A stretch of 64,000 nt of DNA from Symsagittifera roscoffensis (Eukaryota > Xenacoelomorpha > Acoela > Convolutidae): NCBI RefSeq assembly GCF_963678635.1, contig NC_087064.1, forward strand, positions 80,577,526-80,641,525, in the 5' to 3' direction. Under the pieces are notes generated by a model, which worked only from the letters and a program-made list of their open reading frames with translations, did not search any database and was not told where the DNA came from. Below are positions 9,431-19,533 of the stretch, piece by piece; within the stretch, counting starts at the first letter, position 1, and each line of letters opens with the position of its first letter. The position numbers and the translations under genes are program-made.

Positions 9431-10845
9431 CTACATAAAAAACTGTCTCAGAATGCGGTAACTGTCTTCCTCGAAGTCTTCTTTGTCCGAAGAAACATTT
9501 TCGATCCACCTTTTCCGGTTGCTTGTCATGCGGTCAATTTTCTGCGCTCTTAGAAGATCCGAGAGTCTGTATCTCGCTTTCAAGTACGTCTTCATGGCCC
9601 TCGTCTGACTATTCAGCTCATTGGGCTGATGCGTATCTTCTTCCATCTTAACGCACCAAATCTTTGCCAATGGCTGTGTTTCCTATTCGAATGGCTGAAG
9701 ATCAGTCCTGACTACATGTTTTTGTGGCAACAGACTCATCGAATGTTTCGATACCGCTAATGTTTCCAGATCATCCGCTGCCCTATCAAAGACTCTTTCA
9801 CCTGGTATGAGGTAGCGATCACAGTCAGGGTCCTGGTATGCCTCTCTATCCAGATCCCTTGCTCGAGTTTCCACCAGTAGTGTGTGGATCGCTAGTTCTG
9901 ACAGTTCCGATCCTGAGCTGGTGTCAATTCCTGAGTTTCGGGAATTGTCATCTGTTGAAGAGTCTGCGACGGAGTCTGCACCATCTCCTCGGTCAGTTCT
10001 GTGCTTTCTTCGCTTCCATCTGAACTCCCCGGACGAAACTTTGTTCTCCAGGTCCTGCTTCCCATCAGGAACTTTCTCATCTACATCAGACTCCCAGGAC
10101 AAACTTCCTTGTCCCGGGTGTTGATCTTTAACTCGCCGGCAATTCTCACCGTTCGTCTCCCCGGACAAACAATCTTGCACCAGGTTTCGTTCAACCTTTT
10201 CACCTTCTTCATCCTGGTCCACAAAGGTAACGGTTTTCTTTCGCGTATCGTTCCCCTGTTCTTTCCGTCCGTAAGAAGTACTGGTTAAAATCTCGTGTGG
10301 TTTTGAGGATACTAGTTGCTGAACTATTGTCCTACAATCTTTCTCGTTCTCCTTGTGTTGTCGTCTGGATGGCATGATCTTCATCTTCTCACTGACTGTC
10401 AGTGATGCCACTGCTGCTGCCCACTCGGGGTCATCTCTGGTCACTTCTCTCTCTAACAATCCACCCAGAATCCGCATCACTTGCGGTGTGACCTGCACCG
10501 TTTTATCCAATAATGAGAGGCCGTTAATGTTCATGCGAGAGAGTTCCTGCTGGACCAGGTTTGAGCGCAGCAACAGATCCAAGGGCACCGGGTCCTTCTT
10601 GGATAGGATCTTTATCTCGGCTGCTTTCTCTACAGGTAACTCAGGATGTCCTGGAATTGGATGTCCAGACTAGTCCAACCATCTCGTCAAGGGAAGCGCT
10701 TCATAAGTTTATTTGTCCAGAAACGAGAATCCTTCCTTTATTTCTGCCTGATTGGCCTGCTTCTGTTCCAATTTTTCATAGAACTCGGTTTTCTTGCTGA
10801 GGCTGTCAGCATTCTGGTGTTTGTCACGCATCCTGTGCTCGATTA
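9431..10845 (-). pseudogene. Pol linker between RNase H and integrase
   Basis: Open segments 10840-10590, 10588-9683 and 9670-9431 in sense orientation join the RNase H tail to integrase. The first piece carries the end of RNase H (EHRMRDKHQNADSLSKK), with a TAA and a TAG in frame. The 301-codon piece is hydrophilic, with DQDEEGEKVERN and an imperfect repeat of an LSGE/SGEF-type motif (encoded around 10020-10190). The 80-codon piece is basic (KTYLKARYRLSDLLRAQK). This long linker is unusual for Ty3/gypsy. Its function is unknown. Confidence 0.6.
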
Positions 10846-12634
10846 TCATGTGGTAGTCTTACTATCCCATCTTACTATCCACCTACCAATATAACTCTGA
10901 TCCATCGAGTATGTCTTCAACCAGGATAACGCGCTGTTGTCCACGCGTAACGTAAAGGGAGCGCTCCCCAAGTATGCGCGGTACTTTTCCACAAATTTGA
11001 CTACTGCAAACATTTCTGCTTTTGGTGCACCATATTTCATCTCAGTGTCACTTAACACCTTACTGTCATATGCTATGGGACGGAGAACGGTTCTCCCATT
11101 CCGTTCTTGTTCCTGATGCAGTGTTCCCGAGATGGCTACTACTGATGCGCCTGTGTCAAGAACATACATGCCTTTTTCAGTAGGCATGCCAAGCACTGGC
11201 GCTTCGCACAGCTCCCGCTGTATGTTCTCAAAGGCCGTTTGAGCTTCATCGCTCCATTCGAACTTTTTCCCTTTGTTGCGCATCAGCTTCTGCATCGGAT
11301 ACACCTTGTATGCATGTCCTTTTATGAACTCACGGTAGTAGTTGGCAAACCCAAGGAAGCTCATGAGCTGTGTGTCCGTTCTGGGAGCCTTCCATGTCAA
11401 CACAGCTTCTACTGCTTCCGGGTCCGGCCTCACACCATACCTGTCCAGCATTCTTCCCAGGTACTTGATTGAATCCTTTTGGATTTCACATTTTGATGGT
11501 TTGCATTTCAAGCCTGCTCTTTTCATGCATGCAAAGACCTCATCGAGCCGATCAATGTGGTCTTCCAGGGTCGGTGTTGCTATGACTACGTCATCCACGT
11601 AACACATCACAAGATTCCCGTACTTCTTTGTCACTCTGGTCAAAGCCTGAGCCATCAGTCTTTGAAAAGTGGCTGTTGCGTTGCACAAGCCAAAGGGCAT
11701 CCTCTTCCACTGGTACAACCCCAACTCAAACGAGAATCCGGTCTTTTCTCTATCCTTCTTCCGCAGAGGGACCTGCCAGATAGCAGAACCCAAGTCCAAG
11801 GTCGTGAAGAACTTGGCATCACCAAGTTTAGAGAGGCTCTCGTCTATTCGCGGTATCGGGTACGCATCATTTATCGTTACCGCGTTCAAGTAGCGAAATT
11901 CGCAACAAAACCTAAGCTGCCCCCCTTTCTTCTTCGCCATTACTACCCCGCAAGCCCATCGAGGGTTCTATCATGTCATATTCGAGCAAGATTTCTATTT
12001 CCGCTCGGCACGCTTCCAATTTATGTGGCGTCATTCGTCTTGCGCCTTCCCTATGGGGAGCGGCGCCTTCCTCAAGTTCGATTTCGTGTTCAACGAAATT
12101 ACAGCAACCGATATCCGCCTTATGTCTTGAAAATACATCCGCGTTCTGATCAAAAACCTCCTCCCGTAGTGGCTCGAAATCTCCCTCGCCTATTTTCCCT
12201 TTTAAGTGTTCTATCTCTGGCAAAACCGGTTTGTCAGACTCTAGTTCATATGACGAGGGGCGTTCCGGAAAATTCGAGCAGCTCGATAAGCCGCCGTCCG
12301 TGTCAGACTTCATTGAAAACAATTTATGAATAGATTTTAATTCATTAATCCTTTTTAAAATTTTATCTTTATTGGCATAATAAGGACAGTCTTTCACACT
12401 ATATTTCTTCAAGTTTTGTGTTTCTTCATAGTCGGTCCTCATCGGCAAAGCATAACCAAGCTTCTTTCCGCGCTGGATTGAAACCGTGGTGTCCAATGTG
12501 TTCAAGAACACACTGACACACAGTCCGTTTCGCGTTACCGAGAAGCTCCGGCCTAAAATCACTGAATTTTGACTATTTGGATTCGGTACCAAAGAAACCT
12601 GTTTAATATCACTTAACGAATTTAAATTTCTCAT
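10846..12634 (-). pseudogene. Ty3/gypsy reverse transcriptase and RNase H (frameshifted)
   Basis: The N-terminal piece 12634-11912 leads into the RT (HEIELEEGAAPHREGARRMTP, then EIEILLEYDMIEPS). After a frameshift near 11950 the frame 11940-10846 holds RT motifs RYLNAVTINDAYPIPRID, LDLGSAIWQVPL, PFGLCNATATFQRLM and catalytic CYVDDVVI, the thumb (LGFANYYREFI) and RNase H (GASVVAISG, APKAEMFAVVKFVEKYRAYL, RVDNSALSWL). The first RNase H Asp of the usual DAS motif reads DTGAS, so its position is altered. RT copies element RNA into cDNA. A further shift near 10855 separates the RNase H end. Confidence 0.93.
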
Positions 12635-12716
12635 TCTAAAAATTGCTACTACTGCTTGTCCCGGCTGTAGTTTTTTTTTCTGTCTAAAAAAATTGGTACC
12701 TTGTTTTCGTCTGTTA

Positions 12717-14690
12717 TTATTCTATTAATTGGTTCCTTAACATACTTCCAATCCGGTTCCTAATCCATATTATTAGACCGTTGTTCAATTCAATCATCAC
12801 GTCAAAATTCCTGACAAAGTCTCTGCCCAAGATGAATTGGTCGGCGTCGTCCAAATTCTCCACTACCAGGAAGCTCATCCAAAGATTCCGTCCCCCCATG
12901 TGGAGAACTGTTATCGGTGTTCTTCCGGCTACGTAAATCGCTCCTCGATTGGTGGCGGCCAGTCGGAGATTCGTTGGAATTAGATCTTCCCTCGTGAAGC
13001 CCATTCTTTCCCAAGTTTTTATCGGCATCACACTCACTACCGCTCCTGTGTCCAGAAGACCTGTGACTCCGATTTTCTTTCCGTTGGTGTCGAGCAGATG
13101 TGCAGTCACATCCGCTTCAAATCCAATGTGTACTGCGTCTTTTTCCATCATGGCGTCATGGCCTATCCTTCGGACTTTGAGTTCCTCCTCACCCAAATAG
13201 ATCTGCCCCATTTGGTCACTATCTGTTGTCACATAAGTCCTAGTGTAGATACTGAATCCATCCACGTTCAGAATCATTTGATACGGCCCATAGACTTCCA
13301 CGTAGCGTCCATGAAGCTTCTTTATGCGAGGGCCACCCGTTGTTAGTAGTGCTCGCACAGCTCTTGACTCAATTCGTGGCTCCAGCTGCCTCAGATAATC
13401 TGCATATGTGTCCAAATGCATCAAAGTGAACTCTGATGGTTCACTCAGATTTCTGATCACCTGGTGTCCTGCTACCGAGATGATTGACTGTATTTTGCTT
13501 CCTTGTGGCACCATGCCGAACCTCTGACCGGAGATCACATTAAGTTTCATGCTCAAACTACTTAATGCCTTTGTCTCTTCGACTTCTGTTGCCTCGAAGG
13601 TAGTCAGTGTCTCCTGTAGTTTCTCATTTTCCAGTTCGAGTTTCACTTTTTGTTCAATCTCTTTTGTAACCAGTTCCTGTTGCACTCTATTTAGAGCATC
13701 CCTCGCGGCTGCCCTATATTCAATCTTGAAGTCATCCACCGCAGTCACTAGTTCCGGTTTGCATGTTTCTTCAGTTACCGCTTGCATTTTCTTCGTCGCC
13801 AGCTCTTGCGGTTTGTCTTTTCTGCGCGCCTCCGTTTCACTCAATAGGCGAGCCTTGCTGGCTTTCACTCCTGATGAAGCTTCCCCATGCCTTGGATGCT
13901 TGATGTCTGCTACAGCATCCCAGAATTGCGAACAATCCGATTTAAAATGACCTTCCAAGTTGCAAAAGAAACACCTCGGGCGGAATTTTGCAATTACTCC
14001 CTTCATGAAATCTTCATGATCGACTTCTGACGCATCTTCGTTCTCGAGGCTAAAGCCTATTGCTTTCATGCCCTGTTTGTAAGTTGGGCATGCTGACACA
14101 TGATAGTCCGTTGAACTGCAATTGGCACAAGAGCGTCTCTTGTCCATATCATCCCTCGGTTTGTACCAGTTGTTCCCTTGGTTTGCTGGTCCGTTGTTAA
14201 AATTGCCATAATTGTTCTTATAATATCCAGATCTCGAAGGAGGTTTCAACAAAAGACATTCTTTTGACTTGAGCCTCAACTCCTCTGGTGTTGGCGCATT
14301 GGTTGATAGTGGTGTGTAATGCGTTGCTAGCATTTTTCGAAGTTCATCATTCTTCACACCATCGATGAATTTCGAGGCTACTGCCAGGTTCATCCTTCTG
14401 TTTGACTCATCCGGTTGTCTGCGTCTTCTCAGCATTTCCAAGTCGTCTAGGAGATTGTCTATCGTTTCATCTTCTCGTTGCCTCCGTTTCTCGAAGCGCA
14501 TCATTGCCTGGTGCCCCTGCACTCCTGATCCAAAACGATTTAACAAGATTTCGAAGATTTTCTTAGCTGTGTCTCGCTGATATTGCTTCTTGGCCATGAC
14601 ACAGTTCAGGGCTGTCCCTTCCAACTTACTGGTGAGCGCACTGCATTCTTGTCTTTCCGACAAATCCTCTTCATCGAAATGCAGTTTCAT
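12717..14690 (-). CDS. Gag (C-terminal part) with zinc knuckles and retropepsin
   Basis: 657 codons from ATG 14690. Residues 1-150 are a retrotransposon-gag capsid domain (KLHFDEEDLSERQECSALTS, ALNCVMAKK, ILLNRFGSG, DETIDNLLDDLEML). Zinc knuckles follow: CANCSSTDYHVSAC (atypical CX2CX5HX3C) and CFFCNLEGHFKSDC (canonical CX2CX4HX4C). A long helical linker leads to retropepsin with active site LLDTGAVVSVM and the closing ILGRDFV motif. Capsid sequence continues upstream in another frame (CIDTWIDV just before the ATG), so this ATG is a by-product of a frameshift near 14715. Confidence 0.9.
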   Translation of the reverse strand: MKLHFDEEDLSERQECSALTSKLEGTALNCVMAKKQYQRDTAKKIFEILLNRFGSGVQGHQAMMRFEKRRQREDETIDNLLDDLEMLRRRRQPDESNRRMNLAVASKFIDGVKNDELRKMLATHYTPLSTNAPTPEELRLKSKECLLLKPPSRSGYYKNNYGNFNNGPANQGNNWYKPRDDMDKRRSCANCSSTDYHVSACPTYKQGMKAIGFSLENEDASEVDHEDFMKGVIAKFRPRCFFCNLEGHFKSDCSQFWDAVADIKHPRHGEASSGVKASKARLLSETEARRKDKPQELATKKMQAVTEETCKPELVTAVDDFKIEYRAAARDALNRVQQELVTKEIEQKVKLELENEKLQETLTTFEATEVEETKALSSLSMKLNVISGQRFGMVPQGSKIQSIISVAGHQVIRNLSEPSEFTLMHLDTYADYLRQLEPRIESRAVRALLTTGGPRIKKLHGRYVEVYGPYQMILNVDGFSIYTRTYVTTDSDQMGQIYLGEEELKVRRIGHDAMMEKDAVHIGFEADVTAHLLDTNGKKIGVTGLLDTGAVVSVMPIKTWERMGFTREDLIPTNLRLAATNRGAIYVAGRTPITVLHMGGRNLWMSFLVVENLDDADQFILGRDFVRNFDVMIELNNGLIIWIRNRIGSMLRNQLIE

Positions 14691-14695
14691 TACAT

Positions 14696-15886
14696 CTATC
14701 CAGGTATCAATACAGCCATCAGATTCGTCTTTATAGCATCTTGGTTTCTTAAAGACTCTCTGGACTTCTCACTGCGTTCATTGGTTCTGGATAACTTCGT
14801 CAGGAATGTCTCCAAAGACCTGTTTAGGGGTTCAAATGATGTGGCCATTGCCGTAGCATCTCTCGAGTGCCCCGCCTGAGTATCCGCGCACCTTGTTAAG
14901 GGCTCTTTATTCGGTGCACCCCTGCAATCCGAATCGCGGTAACTGTTTCCGCCTTGGCCCACATGACTCCTCCCTAGGCTCGCATGTCTCCTGTTACCGG
15001 AATCACCTCTCCCAGTCGCAAGTGTGCCTTGCGTCGGTCGTTCGTTTGAGTTCTGTCTGTTCCCAGTTGAACTTGCTCTACTGTTTGGGCTCCATGTTCT
15101 ATTATCCCTTGTGGTAAAGCCTGATGAACTGCCCCTACCTTTAGTGGATCCATATGTCCTCCTCCTTTGATGTTCATTGAAGTTCACCTTCGGCTCCCTG
15201 CTGGGACCTCCTGAGTTCGGTTCCCCTTCTTTTGGTCCACTCTTGCTGCCTAGTAGCCCGTCCAACCTATCCATGATAGCCTGAGTTCGCCTCTCCATCA
15301 TCGCATCTATCTTTGTGTAAAGAGTCCCAAGAGACTGCTCTTGCTGAATTCTTAACTTCTCCATGTCGTCATTTAAGCGTAACTCTCTCTGTTCCGCTTC
15401 TCTTGTCATTCGCGACAAGTTCTTTGCTATGTGCTCGTCCGTTCTTTCCTTCAAGCGTTTTTCGCTTCTACCAAATTCTTGTCTATTGCGGTTTATTTCT
15501 TCCCGCAGACTTTCTCTTTCAACGTGGACTGCTCTTTCTAGTTCACTCATTCTTATGGACATCTGTTCTTTTTTTTCTCCTATAATGCCCACTATGTTGT
15601 TCAAGGCTTCTTCTAAAGATGCTCCGTTTTCTACTAGTGGCGTCACTAGTGGCGGTGTCACCCTGTCGATCCCAGGTAGCTTTGTGCTGGTCGAGATTCG
15701 GGCTTTGATTCTCTGCCTCAACGTCTTTTCATTATCCACCTCTGGATCTGCCGATGCGTTGCCTATCCCTATGTTTCTATTCTCCCCAAATCGCGTCTTC
15801 GAATTGGTCATACTCACAAAGTCTCTTGACTGGTCTGATGTGTTTGTGTCTTTGCTTATCGTTCTCACCACACCAAATTTGTCCAT
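14696..15886 (-). CDS. Gag N-terminal region (coiled coil, basic low-complexity)
   Basis: 396 codons from an ATG at 15886 in a strong context (accATGG). A coiled coil lies at about residues 105-210 (MSELERAVHVERESLREE, REAEQRELRLNDDMEKL), followed by a basic Ser/Gly/Arg-rich segment (TKGRGSSSGFTTRDNRTW). It ends 5 nt before the downstream gag frame begins and shares its end with it through a decay frameshift, so the ancestral Gag probably ran through both. The start codon overlaps the end of the upstream ORF by 22 nt. Confidence 0.8.
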   Translation of the reverse strand: MDKFGVVRTISKDTNTSDQSRDFVSMTNSKTRFGENRNIGIGNASADPEVDNEKTLRQRIKARISTSTKLPGIDRVTPPLVTPLVENGASLEEALNNIVGIIGEKKEQMSIRMSELERAVHVERESLREEINRNRQEFGRSEKRLKERTDEHIAKNLSRMTREAEQRELRLNDDMEKLRIQQEQSLGTLYTKIDAMMERRTQAIMDRLDGLLGSKSGPKEGEPNSGGPSREPKVNFNEHQRRRTYGSTKGRGSSSGFTTRDNRTWSPNSRASSTGNRQNSNERPTQGTLATGRGDSGNRRHASLGRSHVGQGGNSYRDSDCRGAPNKEPLTRCADTQAGHSRDATAMATSFEPLNRSLETFLTKLSRTNERSEKSRESLRNQDAIKTNLMAVLIPG

Positions 15887-16506
15887 GGTTTCAGTCTCTC
15901 TGTAGAACTATTGAGGCTGACTCGAGAGCCAAAGTCAACTTTCTCATCATCGTCCTGTTCTTCCTCCTGGGATTCACCTTCATTTCCTGTACCCACTCCC
16001 ATGGTGAATGGAAAGATGTTTCCGAAAGTGTTCTTCACTTTTTCTGAAAACGATGAGGACGTTGCCTGTTTCTCCGTTACGCCTGCAATCATGGTGTTGT
16101 CTGTGGGAGATTTTCTAGTTGCCACAATTTCAGTAGAGATATCGGACAGTTCCGACATCTCCTCTCGGTCCAGTGTTACGGTGGAAGTGGCAAAATCTTG
16201 GCCTTGTTCTACCGGAGTACATTCACTCGCCAGCCTTCTGTCTCTCCCCTCCTGTCCATGTATTTCCTGGTTCTCATTCATGGCATGGTCCGGATGGACC
16301 TCCACTTCTAGCATAGCTTTTCGCTCTTCTGAGGACTTTTGACTTCTGGTTTCAACCATTCTGCCTGAAACCGTCTCCCCTTTTTCGGTCCGGGTTCGTG
16401 TGATCCTTTCCACAAAAGGGTCGGTCATTGCTCTTCTCTGTTTCTCAGGTATAAATTTCCTGGAGCTATCACCTAGTTTAGGTATCCTTGACTTGTCTAG
16501 ACTCAT
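15865..16506 (-). CDS. ORF upstream of gag (unknown, 214 aa)
   Basis: ATG at 16506 opens a 214-residue hydrophilic protein: a basic start (RKFIPEKQRR, ERITRTRTEKGE), a central acidic/Ser region (EEMSELSDIST) and an acidic end (NEGESQEEEQDDDEK). It terminates 22 nt inside the gag ATG in another frame, so it is a separate ORF preceding gag rather than gag itself. No domain recognised. A decay-derived split of gag is an alternative, but the strong Kozak context at 15886 argues for two starts. Confidence 0.6.
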   Translation of the reverse strand: MSLDKSRIPKLGDSSRKFIPEKQRRAMTDPFVERITRTRTEKGETVSGRMVETRSQKSSEERKAMLEVEVHPDHAMNENQEIHGQEGRDRRLASECTPVEQGQDFATSTVTLDREEMSELSDISTEIVATRKSPTDNTMIAGVTEKQATSSSFSEKVKNTFGNIFPFTMGVGTGNEGESQEEEQDDDEKVDFGSRVSLNSSTERLKPWTNLVW

Positions 16507-19500
16507 ATTCAATTTACCTCTTCTTACTACCTATACAATCAATTCGATTGCTAGTGTCCTTTTGATCTGACTACTGATAATAATAACACAACACAATAAA
16601 TTCCAAAGGTTACTATTAAATAGTGACCACGAATCGTTGTATGTTATCACGGTACAGTGTATATACAATTTATTCACAATAATCGATTATTAGTCGTAAG
16701 ATTTGAGAACTAGCACAGTATGATGATATCAGTCAATTTAAAAGATAGTGTATTCACTACCCAATCAAGCACAAACTGTCAATTTAAAACCAGAAATAAC
16801 AAAATAAGAATATTTCTATGAAAAACGTATGTGTATTGTACTTTTAGTCGGTCGCAGTACAATATTGGAACCTGTTTTTATAAAGAAAGAGCTTTCCCTG
16901 CTTGGTGCTGCACCAAACAGACAAAACCTGAAGGCAGTAATTTTCTCAAGTGGGCGTCTATTGTACCCACCGAGTCCTGTGTTACCTATCTGCCTTCGGA
17001 CTGCCCGAGCTAGACCTACTAAAATCCTCGGGGTAGTCACTTTTCTCAAAAACGTTTTGGATTTCAATCCACACCAATGAGTTACACACTCTTTTTTAAT
17101 TTAGAATTAGTGTCGCGAATATCTGAGTTTGGACTTGTTTTGTTTTGGTCTGGTCTTTTTTGAAAGGCAAGTTACCAGTGCAGTCACTGGTTCCTAGCCT
17201 GTCTCTTAATAACCTAACACCCCTCAAAATTATCTTTTCTTCTGTTTACCTAAGTCCTTTAACAAAAATATTACCCCTCCGGGTTGACAAAAAACAATAC
17301 CCCTCCGGATTGGCAAAAATAGGACGACTCCGGATTGGCAAAATTGAGACCACTCCGGATTGGGACCCCTCTGGGTTAGAAAATGTAAGATCTCTCCGGA
17401 TTGGGACCCCTCCCGTTTTGTGAAAACAAGACCCCTCCGGATTGGGACCCCTCCGAATTAGGAAAAATTTGGACCCCTCCGGATTGGGACCCCTCCGGTT
17501 TTGTAAAAAATAGCTTTTCGGAGACTTCCTTGATTTTCAACCTATACCCCTCCGGATACGTTCTCCGATGCTATTATGCTTCTTGTATCAACTAGGAAGG
17601 GTATGTGGTCCTTCCCTAGACCCTTCCGGATTGAAGTTAAGCCTCTTATTTGACAATTCACGCTAACGGTGAAGGGTCTTATCGCTAGCCTAACTTCGGT
17701 TCGATTAAGGTTTTCTGGTGCCTTTAGTCTTCCCTATTATTCTAGAACAGAGTAAAATTGCCTTATTCAACCGTTTCTACCCTTTGGTAGGGGTGTAAGG
17801 GCTTTCCAAAATTTTTTTTATAAAACGTGAAGGGTCTACCTTCCCGAATTGGCGAATTTGCTAAAAACGATCCTAAAAAAATTTTCACGCTTCTTTTTTT
17901 GAATATTTGATAATTTTATTAGTAAGCTCAGCTAATTTCTGATCTAGTGGTACCACGATCAACTGGATCTGTCCAGTAGTTCCAAAGTTATTAATCAAAA
18001 CGTCTTTTATCTAAATTCAAAAATTTTCTCACTTATAGTTTCCGCCTAACTTTTTCCGCAATTCTGTTCTTTTCGACCTAACAATTTTTGATCCGAGCTC
18101 AGAAGGCCTATACTCTTCTAGTTCAATGCAAAAAACCCGATCTGAAACGCTTTAGTTGAAAAAATTTTCGAAAAAATATGCTACCTGGACCCCTCCGGAT
18201 TGATGAATCCACTGAATCAAACACGTTAAGTTCGATTTCTCTGTAATCCGGAAGGCTTTCGGGAAACGGGTCTTAAAACCTGTAGATTCACTAGTGAAAG
18301 TTGCCCGTAAAACTATTTTTACTGTCCTAACTCAAAAATTTCAAAAAAATTTCTGATTTTATTGTGTTCCGTTTTCTCAAAGTTCGCGAAAATTAGGTTT
18401 TTGGTACCAAAATAGTTCCAACCAATTCTGAACTAAACTCAACCAATTCTACCTATTATACTAGCACAGTTACGATGTAACTCACTAATTTATTGCTTTT
18501 TTCCGTTTCAAAAAATATGGATATTTCAAAAATCGCGATTTGTGGGGGGATCAAAATATCGCTTTTTTGACCCTAAAAACCAGTGCGCTTACTGTGTTTT
18601 TGACTGAAAAACGATATAGGAGTATTAATAGAGGCTATATAAGTAATAATATTAGTAATACTATACCCCTCCGGGTTTGTTCATTATCCGAAATAAAGTG
18701 CTTAACTCGGATTTTCGCAGTTCGGTGAAGGGTCACTACAGTGCAGCACTGTCGAGCCCCCCACAGATTACTATCATCTTTTTTTTTGTAACAAAAGGAA
18801 TACAAAACTTGTTAACGATACCCAACAGTCGACTGTTGTTGTCGTTGAGCCCCTCCTTGTTGCTCCTTGTACTGCTTGCCGGATCAGTCTTCTCCCAAGA
18901 CCCCTCCGGATTGAGCGCAAATCAGCAGACCCTTCCGGATTGAGCGCAAATCAGCAGATCCTTCCGGATTGAGCGCAAATTAGCATTAACTTGCTTAAAT
19001 ACTCAAACAACTCTACAGTACAAGCCTCACAAACGGGCTACAAAAATGATCGTAACAATCTTGATTGATATAATTGCCTGTAACAACAATATATCTATCA
19101 ACAACAAACGGGAGGGTCGGATCACATCTTGTCTGGGGGGATAAATTCTACTGATTTTTTACTTTTTTTTTTTACTGTTTTTGGTTTTTTCGGTTATTTT
19201 TTATATTTTTTGTTTTTCTTGGGTACTATACTACTTTTTGTTTGGTTTTTTATATATCTTTAAGTGATTTTGTCAGAAACCTCTCAGGGAACGAGGGGAC
19301 GGCCAATCCCCCCACCCTTCCTGGAACGTGAATTTTCGGTCTTAACTAGGTTAAAAAGCTATTCACGGTAATCCGGAAGGCTTTCGGTTTCCAAACTACC
19401 CTTCCACACCGGCGGTTAGGGCCTATTAAGGGCGTGTTTATGAGCATCCGCTCGGCGCTGAGTGCTCGTTAACGGTTCTGCCGGTCATGATGTTAAAATA

Positions 19501-19533
19501 GAATAACACCCAGGAGCGCCATAAAAACATCTA
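16507..19533 (-). other. 3-kb 5' leader of the giant element
   Basis: No sense-strand ORF of substance lies between the 5' LTR and the first ATG. The leader holds a cluster of a recurring CCCCTCCGGATTGG-type motif (plus-strand reading) from 17277 to 18985, homopolymer-rich segments around 19150-19250, and a GC-richer segment at 19290-19530. A TGG triplet starting tggcgctcctggg on the sense strand lies 12 nt inside the LTR end (19521) and is only a weak primer-binding-site candidate. Confidence 0.55.
17277..18985. repeat. Cluster of short CCCCTCCGGATTGG motif copies
   Basis: At least 17 full or near copies occur, for example at 17277, 17301, 17424, 17465, 18188 and 18663, many spaced 20-45 bp apart between 17270 and 17560. 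At 18898-18985 the motif is part of a three-copy tandem with the extension attgagcgcaaatcagcaga. Reverse-oriented forms (aatccggaagg) lie at 18245 and 19371. The core TCCGGA is palindromic. Confidence 0.8.

Noticed and set aside
19521-19533. Firm primer-binding-site call
   Set aside because: The TGG triplet is 12 nt away from the LTR end and I cannot match the following bases to a specific tRNA 3' end.
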